This document shows positions 1 through 5,880 of a stretch of DNA of 6,802 nt, piece by piece. Numbering within the stretch: position 1 is the stretch's first letter; every line of letters begins with the position of its first letter. Both the position numbers and the translations under genes were made by a program. This DNA is from an uncultured Acidimicrobiia bacterium. Lineage in GTDB: Bacteria > Actinomycetota > Acidimicrobiia > Spongiisociales > JAENVV01. The stretch lies in NCBI GenBank assembly GCA_905480085.1, contig CAJQPD010000150.1:1-6802 (forward strand), written 5' to 3'. The notes under the pieces are model-generated. The model ran no database searches. It was not told the origin of the DNA and saw only the letters and a program-made list of their open reading frames with translations.

Positions 1-589
1 CCTCTTCCTGGTCGTGGGTGACATAGATGGTGGTGATTTCGAGAGAACGCTGAATCCGCTTGATTTCGTTTCGAAGTTCGTCCCGAATTTTGGCGTCGAG
101 TGCCGAGAGGGGTTCGTCGAGAAGCAGGACCTTGGGTCGGATCGCCAGGGCGCGCGCCAGCGCCACGCGCTGTTGCTGACCGCCTGACAGCTCAAACGGG
201 AAGGCCTTGGCTTTCTCCGGCAGACCAATGAGGCCCAACAACTCGTCGACCCTGGTGTGAATCTCGTGTTTGCCGACGTTCTTCACTTTCAGGCCGAAGC
301 CGATGTTCTCTGCCACGGTCATGTTCGGGAACAGGGCGTAAGACTGGAACACCATTCCGACGTCACGAGTGGCGGGTCGGGCGTGGGTGATGTCCTCACC
401 TGCGAGGGTGATGCGGCCGGCAGTTGGCTGCTCGAAGCCGCCCACCATCCGCAGCGTCGTTGTCTTTCCGCAACCTGATGGCCCGAGGAATGATACGAAC
501 TCGCCCGGTTCGACCGAGAGGTTGAAGTCCGATACCGCCACCATGTCACCGAAGGTTTTACGTACACCTTCCAATGTGAGATATGTCAT
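1..589 (-). CDS. ABC transporter ATP-binding protein, PotA-like (C-terminus cut off by window edge)
   Basis: This is the cytoplasmic ATPase that powers the importer encoded by the three genes upstream of it. The 196 visible residues cover nearly the whole nucleotide-binding domain: Walker A GPSGCGKTT at 36-44, Q-loop Gln82, signature LSGGQQQR at 134-141, Walker B ending LLLDEP at 155-160, D-loop SALD at 162-165 and switch His192. All catalytic residues are intact. PotA/FbpC-type ATPases are usually about 350-380 residues, so the C-terminal TOBE/regulatory domain should lie beyond position 1. The ATG overlaps the stop of permease 2 (ATGA) and has an AGGGAG ribosome site 6 bases upstream. The fold and role are secure. 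The transported substrate is inferred only from the operon; iron or another solute is possible for this ATPase family. Confidence 0.95.
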   Translation of the reverse strand, partial: MTYLTLEGVRKTFGDMVAVSDFNLSVEPGEFVSFLGPSGCGKTTTLRMVGGFEQPTAGRITLAGEDITHARPATRDVGMVFQSYALFPNMTVAENIGFGLKVKNVGKHEIHTRVDELLGLIGLPEKAKAFPFELSGGQQQRVALARALAIRPKVLLLDEPLSALDAKIRDELRNEIKRIQRSLEITTIYVTHDQEE

Positions 590-1455
590 GCTTTTCTCCC
601 TGCCCGGTTGGTGACGTACGAAATCATGCCCAGGGCTAGCCAGGTGACCGAGAAGGCGATCAGTGTCAGCGCGGCGGCCTCGAACGGTTTGTTGCGAACG
701 ATGTCAGCCATGAACGGCGCCAGGGTCCGCTGAGCCATGTACAAGGCGATTGTCAGTTCGCCAAGGACGATGGCGAATGTGAGCAAGGCTCCGGAGAGAA
801 TGGCGAGTCTGATGTTGGGAAAGATCACCCTGGCCACGATCGTTGGCCATCCGGCGCCCAAACTCTGGGCTGCCTCGGTCAACGAGCGCACGTCGATCGA
901 GCGGAGACCGTTGTCGACGGACCGGTACATGTACGGGAACGAAAGAGCGGCATACGCACAGATCATCACGATGCGCGTCGAGTTGTAGGTGGAAGTCAGG
1001 AGTAGCGGCGGAGCCGAGTAAAGCCGGATGAGGGCCAGTACCAGCACAACACCGGGGATAACGAACGGGAGCAATGTGATGAACTCGATGAACGGCCTCA
1101 ACCGCGGCATTTTGAGAGCTACCCAGTAGGCGGTGGGGACGATGATGAGCAAACTCACCACGATCGTGGCCAATCCATTGACGATCGACTGGCCGAAGGC
1201 CGGCCACATTTGTTCGTTCCCGAGTATGAGCCTCCACGCTTCCCACGTTCCCTTGTTGTGCCTTAGCGAGAGTCGGATGGTCCCGAGCAGTGGTGTCACG
1301 AAATACACGACAGCTAAGACGACAATGAGCCATGGCCAAAGTCGTCGGATCAGGCTGCGTTGTGGAGGAACCGGGGTCGATCCGGTCGGTTTGCCCGGTC
1401 CGCCGGCCGCGCCATGCCCGGTGAGTGATCCTGATTGCGGTCCTGCGATGGTCAA
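586..1455 (-). CDS. ABC transporter inner-membrane permease, PotC/YdcV-like
   Basis: Second membrane subunit of the importer, 289 residues with the chosen start. After a Gly/Pro-rich cytoplasmic N-terminus (about 1-35) comes a first membrane helix near 39-60, further hydrophobic helices near 90-112, 124-145, 161-178 and 215-240, and a last one near 259-281. The EAA loop that docks on the ATPase is clear at 194-216 (EAA, then Gly200, then FP near 212). The open frame extends upstream to 1773, but that part is a shadow of permease 1. No ATG is available near the true N-terminus. I chose TTG at 1455 because it overlaps the preceding stop (TTGA) and follows a strong GGAGAGGTGG site. GTG at 1464 lies inside that site and is less likely. 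The length matches the family (about 260-290). The substrate is not readable from the permease. Confidence 0.9.
   Translation of the reverse strand: MTIAGPQSGSLTGHGAAGGPGKPTGSTPVPPQRSLIRRLWPWLIVVLAVVYFVTPLLGTIRLSLRHNKGTWEAWRLILGNEQMWPAFGQSIVNGLATIVVSLLIIVPTAYWVALKMPRLRPFIEFITLLPFVIPGVVLVLALIRLYSAPPLLLTSTYNSTRIVMICAYAALSFPYMYRSVDNGLRSIDVRSLTEAAQSLGAGWPTIVARVIFPNIRLAILSGALLTFAIVLGELTIALYMAQRTLAPFMADIVRNKPFEAAALTLIAFSVTWLALGMISYVTNRAGRKA
596..601 (-). promoter_or_regulatory. Ribosome binding site of the ATPase gene
   Basis: AGGGAG on the minus strand lies 6 bases before the ATG at 589, inside the last codons of permease 2. It supports this start, so the ATPase can be initiated independently as well as by coupling across the ATGA overlap. 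Confidence 0.6.
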
Positions 1456-2348
1456 GCCAACCACCTCTCCGACCGGCGCTGCAATATTGAGTAGATGCCA
1501 ATCGAGACGGCCATGACGGCCACCATGCCCATCGCCACCGCATACCCGAGGCCAGGGTTCTGTAACACGTCGCCGGAAATCTGCTGGCCGATCAGGATGG
1601 TCGCCAAACGGAGGTTTCCACCGGTGAGGGCAAACGCAGTGGCGTGAGCGCCGAACGCGTTCCCAAACAGCAAAATCATGGCGCCGAGGATCGAAGGCAT
1701 GAGTACCGGGAGAGCGATGTATCTCCAGTACTGGTAGGTCGACGCGCCGAGGTTTTCTGAGGCTTCGCGCCACTCCTCTTTCAGCCCTTCAATGGAGGGC
1801 GTGATGACCAGGACCATCAGCGGGAATTGGAAATAGAGGTACACGACCGAGATCCCGATGAACGAGTAGAGATCGAATCCTGCTTTGTACATGTCGAATC
1901 CGGCAGCCTTGAGCAGGATGGTGAATAGGCCGACCCTCCCCACAGTCGCGATGAATGCGGCAGCCAATGGCACACCGGCGAAGTTGGAGGCGACTCCTGA
2001 AAAGGTACTGAGAAGTGACCGAACGGGTTTGGGAAGGCCTCCGAGCACCATGGACCAGGCAAGCAAAAACCCGAAGATCCCTCCGACGAGGGCGGTGATG
2101 AGGCTGATCTTGATCGAGAGTCTGAACGAATCGATCACGACCGGGGTAGCCAGGCTGCGGTAATTGTCGAGTGTGGTGGATCCGTCAGCTCCCGCCAGGC
2201 TGCGGGCGCCCAGCACGATGGTGGGCAGAATAAGTAGCGCCCCGGCGAACAGCAGGAAGGGCATGACCCCCAACCAGTTCCACCGGAAACGGAATGGGGG
2301 GCGCTTGGCGCCCCCCATGTCCTTATCGACTGTCTCAGCCACCGACAT
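1452..2348 (-). CDS. ABC transporter inner-membrane permease, PotB-like
   Basis: First membrane subunit of the importer, 298 residues, a normal length for PotB-type proteins. A basic N-terminus (KRPPFRFRW near 15-23) precedes the first membrane helix at about 25-48. Further hydrophobic segments lie near 77-103, 122-147, 161-184, 213-237 and 268-289. The EAA loop is visible at 192-217 (EWREASENLGA, then ALP near 212-214). The ATG at 2348 lies within the end of the binding-protein gene (14-base overlap) and has no good ribosome site, so initiation probably depends on coupling. An in-frame ATG at 2318 (residue 11) is the alternative, but its AAGG is only 2 bases away and the codon lies at the base of a strong hairpin. 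The stop overlaps the TTG of permease 2. Confidence 0.92.
   Translation of the reverse strand: MSVAETVDKDMGGAKRPPFRFRWNWLGVMPFLLFAGALLILPTIVLGARSLAGADGSTTLDNYRSLATPVVIDSFRLSIKISLITALVGGIFGFLLAWSMVLGGLPKPVRSLLSTFSGVASNFAGVPLAAAFIATVGRVGLFTILLKAAGFDMYKAGFDLYSFIGISVVYLYFQFPLMVLVITPSIEGLKEEWREASENLGASTYQYWRYIALPVLMPSILGAMILLFGNAFGAHATAFALTGGNLRLATILIGQQISGDVLQNPGLGYAVAMGMVAVMAVSIGIYSILQRRSERWLA
1461..1470 (-). promoter_or_regulatory. Ribosome binding site that decides the TTG start of permease 2
   Basis: GGAGAGGTGG on the minus strand sits in the last codons of permease 1, ending 5 bases before the TTG at 1455. It is the strongest purine-rich site near this junction and is the main reason for choosing a non-ATG start. 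Confidence 0.6.
2294..2318 (-). promoter_or_regulatory. Perfect GC-rich hairpin at the binding-protein/permease junction
   Basis: The arms ATGGGGGGCGC and GCGCCCCCCAT are exact reverse complements over 11 bases, separated by a 3-base loop. In the leftward mRNA the stem begins 16 bases after the binding-protein stop and encodes residues 11 to about 18 of permease 1. The bases following it are not a U-run, so it is not a textbook intrinsic terminator. From known operons of this type (for example malE-malF), structures at this junction can stabilise the binding-protein mRNA or lower permease output. That role is inferred here. Confidence 0.5.
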
Positions 2349-3474
2349 TGAGGCCGACGGTCGAGTCCCACCCGTCGACGATCAAGGTTTTGGCGGCCTC
2401 GATCTGCTCGATGGTCGGGAACACCGCACCGACCGTGTCGGGCAGGCTGGCAGCTAGATCTGCCGGGACGACGCCCCGGGCAGCCATATCCTCATACCGG
2501 ATCGGGTTGCAGTAGCCGCTCAGCCATCCGAGCTGGCCCTCATCGGAGTACAAGTACTCCATCCACAGCTTGGCAGCGTTGGGGTGGGGAGCGTAGGCGC
2601 TGATCGCCTGGACATACACTCCGCCGAAGCGGCCGGAAGCAGGAACGACGACCTGGATGGAATCGCCGTTCTCATCACGGTTCGCCAGGGCGTTGTACGT
2701 CCAGCGGATCGTCACAGGCGTCTCACCAGAAGCGACGGTACCTGACTCGGCGATCAACGGGACGAGGTTTCCTGCCGCGTTGAGTTGGGCAAAGAAGTCC
2801 AATCCGGGCTGGGCATCGTCAAGGGATCCACCGTTGCCAAGGGCTGAGGCGTAGACCGAGAAGATGGCCTGGTTGGAGGCGCGGGGATCGCCAGCCAGTG
2901 CAATCTGACCGTTGTACTTGGGGTCGAGCAGGTCGGCCCAGTCAGTCGGGACGTCCGGTTGCACGGCCGTGTTGACCTCAAAAGCCAGTACGCCGTAATA
3001 GTCCCCGTACCAATATCCTTCGGCATCCTTGGCATCATCGGGGATCGAATCCCAGGTCGACACCTTGTATGGCTGGATGAGCCCTTCGGCCTTGGAAGAG
3101 GGACCAAAGGCAAGACCGACGTCGATGACATCAGGAGCCTGCGGGCCCGGGTTGTTCTGGTTGGCCTTGATGGCTTCGATCTCGTCGGCGGAACCGGCAT
3201 CGGGAACCAGTTCGTTGACTTCGATATTCGGGTACTTGGCCTTGAAGCCGTCGATTACCGCGCCGTAGTTACACCAGTCGTGGGGTAGGGCGATGGTGGT
3301 AAGCATGCCTTCCGCTTCGGCGGCAGCTACCAAGGCGGCCATGTCATCTGTAGCAGTGGTCGTATTCGTAGCTCCCGCGGTTGTGCTGGGAGCGGCCGTA
3401 GTGTCAGTTGAGGTGCCTCCACACGCTGCGACGATTGTCGTAAACGCGATGAGAAGGGCAAGGTTACGTTTCAT
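2335..3474 (-). CDS. ABC transporter substrate-binding lipoprotein (polyamine/Fe-type family 1)
   Basis: Extracytoplasmic solute receptor of the importer, 379 residues. Residues 1-18 form a lipoprotein signal peptide: basic MKRN, a hydrophobic core, then lipobox VAAC with the lipidated Cys18. A Thr/Ser/Ala-rich linker (about 19-43) tethers the domain. The mature part looks like a bilobal periplasmic-binding fold, with DVIDVG near 115-120, WYGDYYG near 155-161, a WADLLDPKYNGQIAL segment at 179-193 and a late PNAAKLWMEYLYSDEGQ segment at 298-314. It resembles the family shared by putrescine/spermidine and ferric-iron binding proteins, so the ligand is uncertain. The divergent amine-catabolic genes favour an amine. 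Cys68 and Cys322 are the only other cysteines and may pair. The frame is open upstream to 3522, but the start at 3474 is fixed by the signal peptide and an AAAGGAGG site. Confidence 0.93.
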   Translation of the reverse strand: MKRNLALLIAFTTIVAACGGTSTDTTAAPSTTAGATNTTTATDDMAALVAAAEAEGMLTTIALPHDWCNYGAVIDGFKAKYPNIEVNELVPDAGSADEIEAIKANQNNPGPQAPDVIDVGLAFGPSSKAEGLIQPYKVSTWDSIPDDAKDAEGYWYGDYYGVLAFEVNTAVQPDVPTDWADLLDPKYNGQIALAGDPRASNQAIFSVYASALGNGGSLDDAQPGLDFFAQLNAAGNLVPLIAESGTVASGETPVTIRWTYNALANRDENGDSIQVVVPASGRFGGVYVQAISAYAPHPNAAKLWMEYLYSDEGQLGWLSGYCNPIRYEDMAARGVVPADLAASLPDTVGAVFPTIEQIEAAKTLIVDGWDSTVGLNVGG

Positions 3475-3482
3475 ATGGTTGG

Positions 3483-3490
3483 CCTCCTTT
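3483..3490 (-). promoter_or_regulatory. Ribosome binding site of the binding-protein gene
   Basis: AAAGGAGG on the minus strand lies 8 bases before the ATG at 3474. It is the best ribosome site in the window, in keeping with binding proteins usually being made in excess over permeases. Confidence 0.75.
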
Positions 3491-3636
3491 TGGTCGAGCG
3501 TATCGTAGCGTTGCTGCGGCACCGCGCGCCGCTGGTTGATGTCAATTCAGCCCCGCCCGATCTACTCACTGTTGTCTGCATTCTGTTCATCGTTTCTGAA
3601 CTTTGTTGCCTCCCGGAAGCGTTATCTCGTCGAGAG

Positions 3637-3666
3637 CTGAGCTATCGGAGTTTCTCGCTATAGGCT
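3637..3666 (+). promoter_or_regulatory. Candidate promoter of the catabolic operon
   Basis: TAGGCT at 3661-3666 fits the TAnnnT pattern of actinobacterial -10 boxes. A weak -35 match (CTGAGC, 3637-3642) lies 18 bases upstream. It would give a leader of roughly 50 bases before the ATG at 3725. This rests on eye-matching of short motifs only. Confidence 0.25.
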
Positions 3667-3711
3667 TATCCAATCGCGCGTCCGGAGCAGTGCTACCGAC
3701 GAGCAACAAAC

Positions 3712-3717
3712 AAAGGA
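3712..3717 (+). promoter_or_regulatory. Ribosome binding site of the ligase gene
   Basis: AAAGGA ends 7 bases before the ATG at 3725 and supports that start. Confidence 0.65.
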
Positions 3718-3724
3718 CAACCTG

Positions 3725-5104
3725 ATGGCCACAAAGGGAATGCTGACGATCGACGACCTCCGAGCCGAGGTCGAAGACGGGACGATCGACACCGTGGTGG
3801 TCGCCTTCACCGATCATTACGGTCGCCAGCTCGGTAAAAGGTTTGATGCTGACTTCTTCCTTGAAGACGGGGCGACGAGTGGAACTCATGCTTGCGACTA
3901 CTTGCTCACGGTAGATATGGAAATGGAGCCGGTCCCCGGATATGACTATGCGAGCTGGGAGCTGGGATATGGCGACTTCCATCTTGTCCCTGACATGTCG
4001 ACCCTGCGGCGTGCGGCCTGGGCCGATCGCACGGCGTTGGTTTTGTGCGACGTGGTCGACGACGCGACCCACGTCAACGTTTCGGTGGCTCCTCGCAGCA
4101 TTCTTCGGAAACAGATCGACCAGGCAGCGGCGATCGGTCTGACGGTCAAGGCGGCGTCCGAACTTGAGTTTTTTCTATTCCGGGATTCGTACAAAAAGGC
4201 CTACAAGAAGGGCTACCGATCGCTTGAGGCCGGTGGTTGGTACATCGATGATTACCACCTGTTCCAGGGATTTCGGATCGAAGATTATGTCGGCGCAGCT
4301 CGTCGTCACCTTCGGGACTCGGGTATCCCGGTCGAGAACTCGAAGGGAGAATGGGGCCGCGGCCAGCATGAGTTGAACGTTCGATTCACCGAAGCGCTGG
4401 AAATGGCCGACCGTCATGTGGTCTTCAAGGAATGTTTGAAGGAAACGGCCGAGAACCAGGGGGTAAGCGTCACGTTCATGGCCAAACCCGATACGGCCGA
4501 AGCGGGGAGCAGCTGTCACATTCATCTCAGTCTGTGGGACAAGGACGGCAATGCGTTTGTTGGGGACCAGGACCTGGGCGCCGGCCTTGAGGCGTCGGAC
4601 ACATTTCGCTGGTTCCTGGGCGGCTGGATGGCTCATGTACGTGAGCTGATGGTGTGTTATGCCCCGACCGTCAATTCATATAAGCGGTATCAGGATGGGT
4701 CATGGGCGCCGACGAGGATCGCCTGGGCCAAGGACAACCGCACTGCCGGGTTCCGGGTAGTCGGGTCCGGACCGAGTCTTCGGATCGAATGCAGAATCCC
4801 GGGAGCCGATGTCAATCCCTATCTTGCCTACGCAGCTGCCTTGGCCAGCGGCCTCGACGGCATCGAAAACCGGATCGAACCACCGCCGGTATTTCAAGGG
4901 GACGTCTATGCGGCTGTTGAGCTTCCGAGAATCCAGCACACCTTGCGCGAAGCGGTCGACGATTTCAAGAACAGTTCCTTCGCCAGGCGGGCCCTCGGAG
5001 ATGAGGTTGTCGATCATTACTCCCATTTCTTCGAGGTAGAGCAGACGGCATATGATGCTGCCGTCACCGACTGGGAACGGTCCCGCTATTTCGAAAGGAT
5101 TTGA
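3725..5104 (+). CDS. Glutamine synthetase family gamma-glutamyl-amine ligase (PuuA-like)
   Basis: Cytoplasmic, probably oligomeric ATP-dependent ligase expected to join glutamate to an amine, 459 residues. The beta-Grasp N-terminal domain (about 8-95) is followed by the catalytic domain. Metal and substrate motifs are intact: ELEFF with Glu146 and Glu148, GEWGRGQHE with Glu209 and Glu216, GSSCHIH with His265 and His267, NSYKR at 317-321, NRTAGFR at 338-344, and RIECR at 353-357 leading to NPY at 364-366. The N-terminal domain lacks the FDGSS segment that carries the ammonium-handling Asp of true glutamine synthetase, and I see no NLYDLPP adenylylation site. Both fit an amine rather than ammonia as acceptor. 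The C-terminus VTDWERSRYFERI also resembles amine-degradation members. Known relatives act on putrescine, other polyamines, ethanolamine or isopropylamine. The choice among these is open; biosynthetic GlnA is unlikely. Confidence 0.9.
   Translation: MATKGMLTIDDLRAEVEDGTIDTVVVAFTDHYGRQLGKRFDADFFLEDGATSGTHACDYLLTVDMEMEPVPGYDYASWELGYGDFHLVPDMSTLRRAAWADRTALVLCDVVDDATHVNVSVAPRSILRKQIDQAAAIGLTVKAASELEFFLFRDSYKKAYKKGYRSLEAGGWYIDDYHLFQGFRIEDYVGAARRHLRDSGIPVENSKGEWGRGQHELNVRFTEALEMADRHVVFKECLKETAENQGVSVTFMAKPDTAEAGSSCHIHLSLWDKDGNAFVGDQDLGAGLEASDTFRWFLGGWMAHVRELMVCYAPTVNSYKRYQDGSWAPTRIAWAKDNRTAGFRVVGSGPSLRIECRIPGADVNPYLAYAAALASGLDGIENRIEPPPVFQGDVYAAVELPRIQHTLREAVDDFKNSSFARRALGDEVVDHYSHFFEVEQTAYDAAVTDWERSRYFERI
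5094..5099 (+). promoter_or_regulatory. Ribosome binding site of the dehydrogenase gene
   Basis: AAAGGA lies in the last codons of the ligase, 7 bases before ATG 5107. It favours ATG 5107 over the in-frame TTG at 5101. Confidence 0.6.
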
Positions 5105-5106
5105 GG

Positions 5107-5880
5107 ATGCGCCTCGATGGCAAGGTTGCATTAATAACGGGTTCAGCGTCCGGGATCGGGCGTCAAACCGCACTTCTCTTTGCTCGTGAAGGAGCCCGAA
5201 TCGCGGCAGTTGACCTCAGTTCGGACGCCAACCAGGAAACAGCCGCGTTGGTTCGCCAGGCGGGCGGCGACGTTCTGACACTGCGAGCCGATGTCTCGAA
5301 AGCAGCCGACTGCCAGGAGATGGTCGCCAAGACGGAATCCCATTTCGGAAAACTGGACGTGATGTTCAACAACGCCGGCGTGATGTTGTCCGAAGATGGC
5401 GACGCGGTTTCCACCGATGAGCAGGTCTGGGATCTGACCATGGCGATCAACGTCAAAGGTGTGTTCTTCGGATGCAAATACGGAATTCCGGCCTTGCGGC
5501 GAGCCGGCGGCGGGTCGATCATCAACACGGCTTCGTTCGTTGCCCTGGTTGGAGCAGCCACCCCCCAACTCGCCTACACCGCATCGAAAGGCGCCGTGCT
5601 GTCGATGACTCGGGAACTGGCCGTGATTCATGCCAGGGAAAACATTCGGGTCAACGCACTGTGTCCCGGGCCGTTACGGACCGAACTGCTCATGAAGTTC
5701 CTCGATACCGACGAGAAGCGGAATCGGCGCCTCGTGCATGTCCCGATGGGTCGATTCGGCGAGGCCGATGAGATGGCCAAAGCCGTTCTGTACCTGGCGT
5801 CGGACGATTCGTCCTATGTAACCGGTACTGAGTTCATGGTCGATGGTGGCTTGACCGCTGCCTACGTCACCCCGGAGTGA
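5107..5880 (+). CDS. Short-chain dehydrogenase/reductase (classical SDR)
   Basis: Cytoplasmic NAD(P)-dependent oxidoreductase, 257 residues, the usual length for classical SDRs. The Rossmann cofactor motif TGSASGIG is at 11-18 and NNAG at 88-91. The catalytic set is complete: Asn115, Ser143, Tyr157 and Lys161 (YTASK), followed by PGP at 187-189. Asp36 at the end of the second beta strand predicts preference for NAD(H). The C-terminal VDGG (245-248) is typical of 3-oxoacyl-ACP-reductase-like SDRs, a label often given to this group automatically, but the setting argues against fatty acid synthesis. The gene starts 2 bases after the ligase stop and runs into the aldehyde dehydrogenase, so it probably oxidises an alcohol in the same pathway. 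The substrate is inferred from context only. TTG 5101 is an alternative start that would add two residues. Confidence 0.92.
   Translation: MRLDGKVALITGSASGIGRQTALLFAREGARIAAVDLSSDANQETAALVRQAGGDVLTLRADVSKAADCQEMVAKTESHFGKLDVMFNNAGVMLSEDGDAVSTDEQVWDLTMAINVKGVFFGCKYGIPALRRAGGGSIINTASFVALVGAATPQLAYTASKGAVLSMTRELAVIHARENIRVNALCPGPLRTELLMKFLDTDEKRNRRLVHVPMGRFGEADEMAKAVLYLASDDSSYVTGTEFMVDGGLTAAYVTPE

Larger units (their letters stand above)
3475..3724. promoter_or_regulatory. Divergent intergenic control region
   Basis: These 250 bases separate the leftward transporter operon from the rightward catabolic operon and must hold both promoters. I find no convincing gene in it. Visible elements are GTTCA-N7-TGAAC (3585-3601), TCTCG-T-CGAGA (3625-3635), AGCT-G-AGCT (3634-3642), TTGA-TG-TCAA (3536-3545), and ribosome sites at both ends. 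The small palindromes could bind a shared regulator, but such short repeats also arise by chance. Confidence 0.6.

Noticed and set aside
704..1543. 279-residue minus-strand open frame
   Set aside because: It overlaps the permeases in a different frame; composition is rich in Arg/His with no recognisable domain, typical of a GC-rich shadow frame.
1456..1773. Upstream extension of the permease 2 reading frame (395-residue version)
   Set aside because: The extra residues are Arg/His/Pro-rich, have no permease character and lie entirely over permease 1 in another frame; the strong ribosome site points to TTG 1455.
2294..2318. The hairpin as a classical rho-independent terminator
   Set aside because: There is no U-run after the stem on either strand and it lies within an open reading frame of an operon that continues; other regulatory roles remain possible.
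3540..3545. Perfect TTGACA on the minus strand as a -35 box for the transporter operon
   Set aside because: No -10-like hexamer lies 16-19 bases downstream; the nearest, TACGAT (3502-3507), is 32 bases away. It may be part of a TTGA-TG-TCAA palindrome or chance.
3587..4072. 161-residue minus-strand open frame spanning the intergenic region and the ligase start
   Set aside because: Mostly antisense to the ligase, with no recognisable motif and no convincing ribosome site; treated as chance.
5107..5880. Calling the SDR FabG (fatty acid synthesis)
   Set aside because: The fold and VDGG ending resemble FabG, but the gene is wedged between an amine ligase and an ALDH with no lipid genes nearby.
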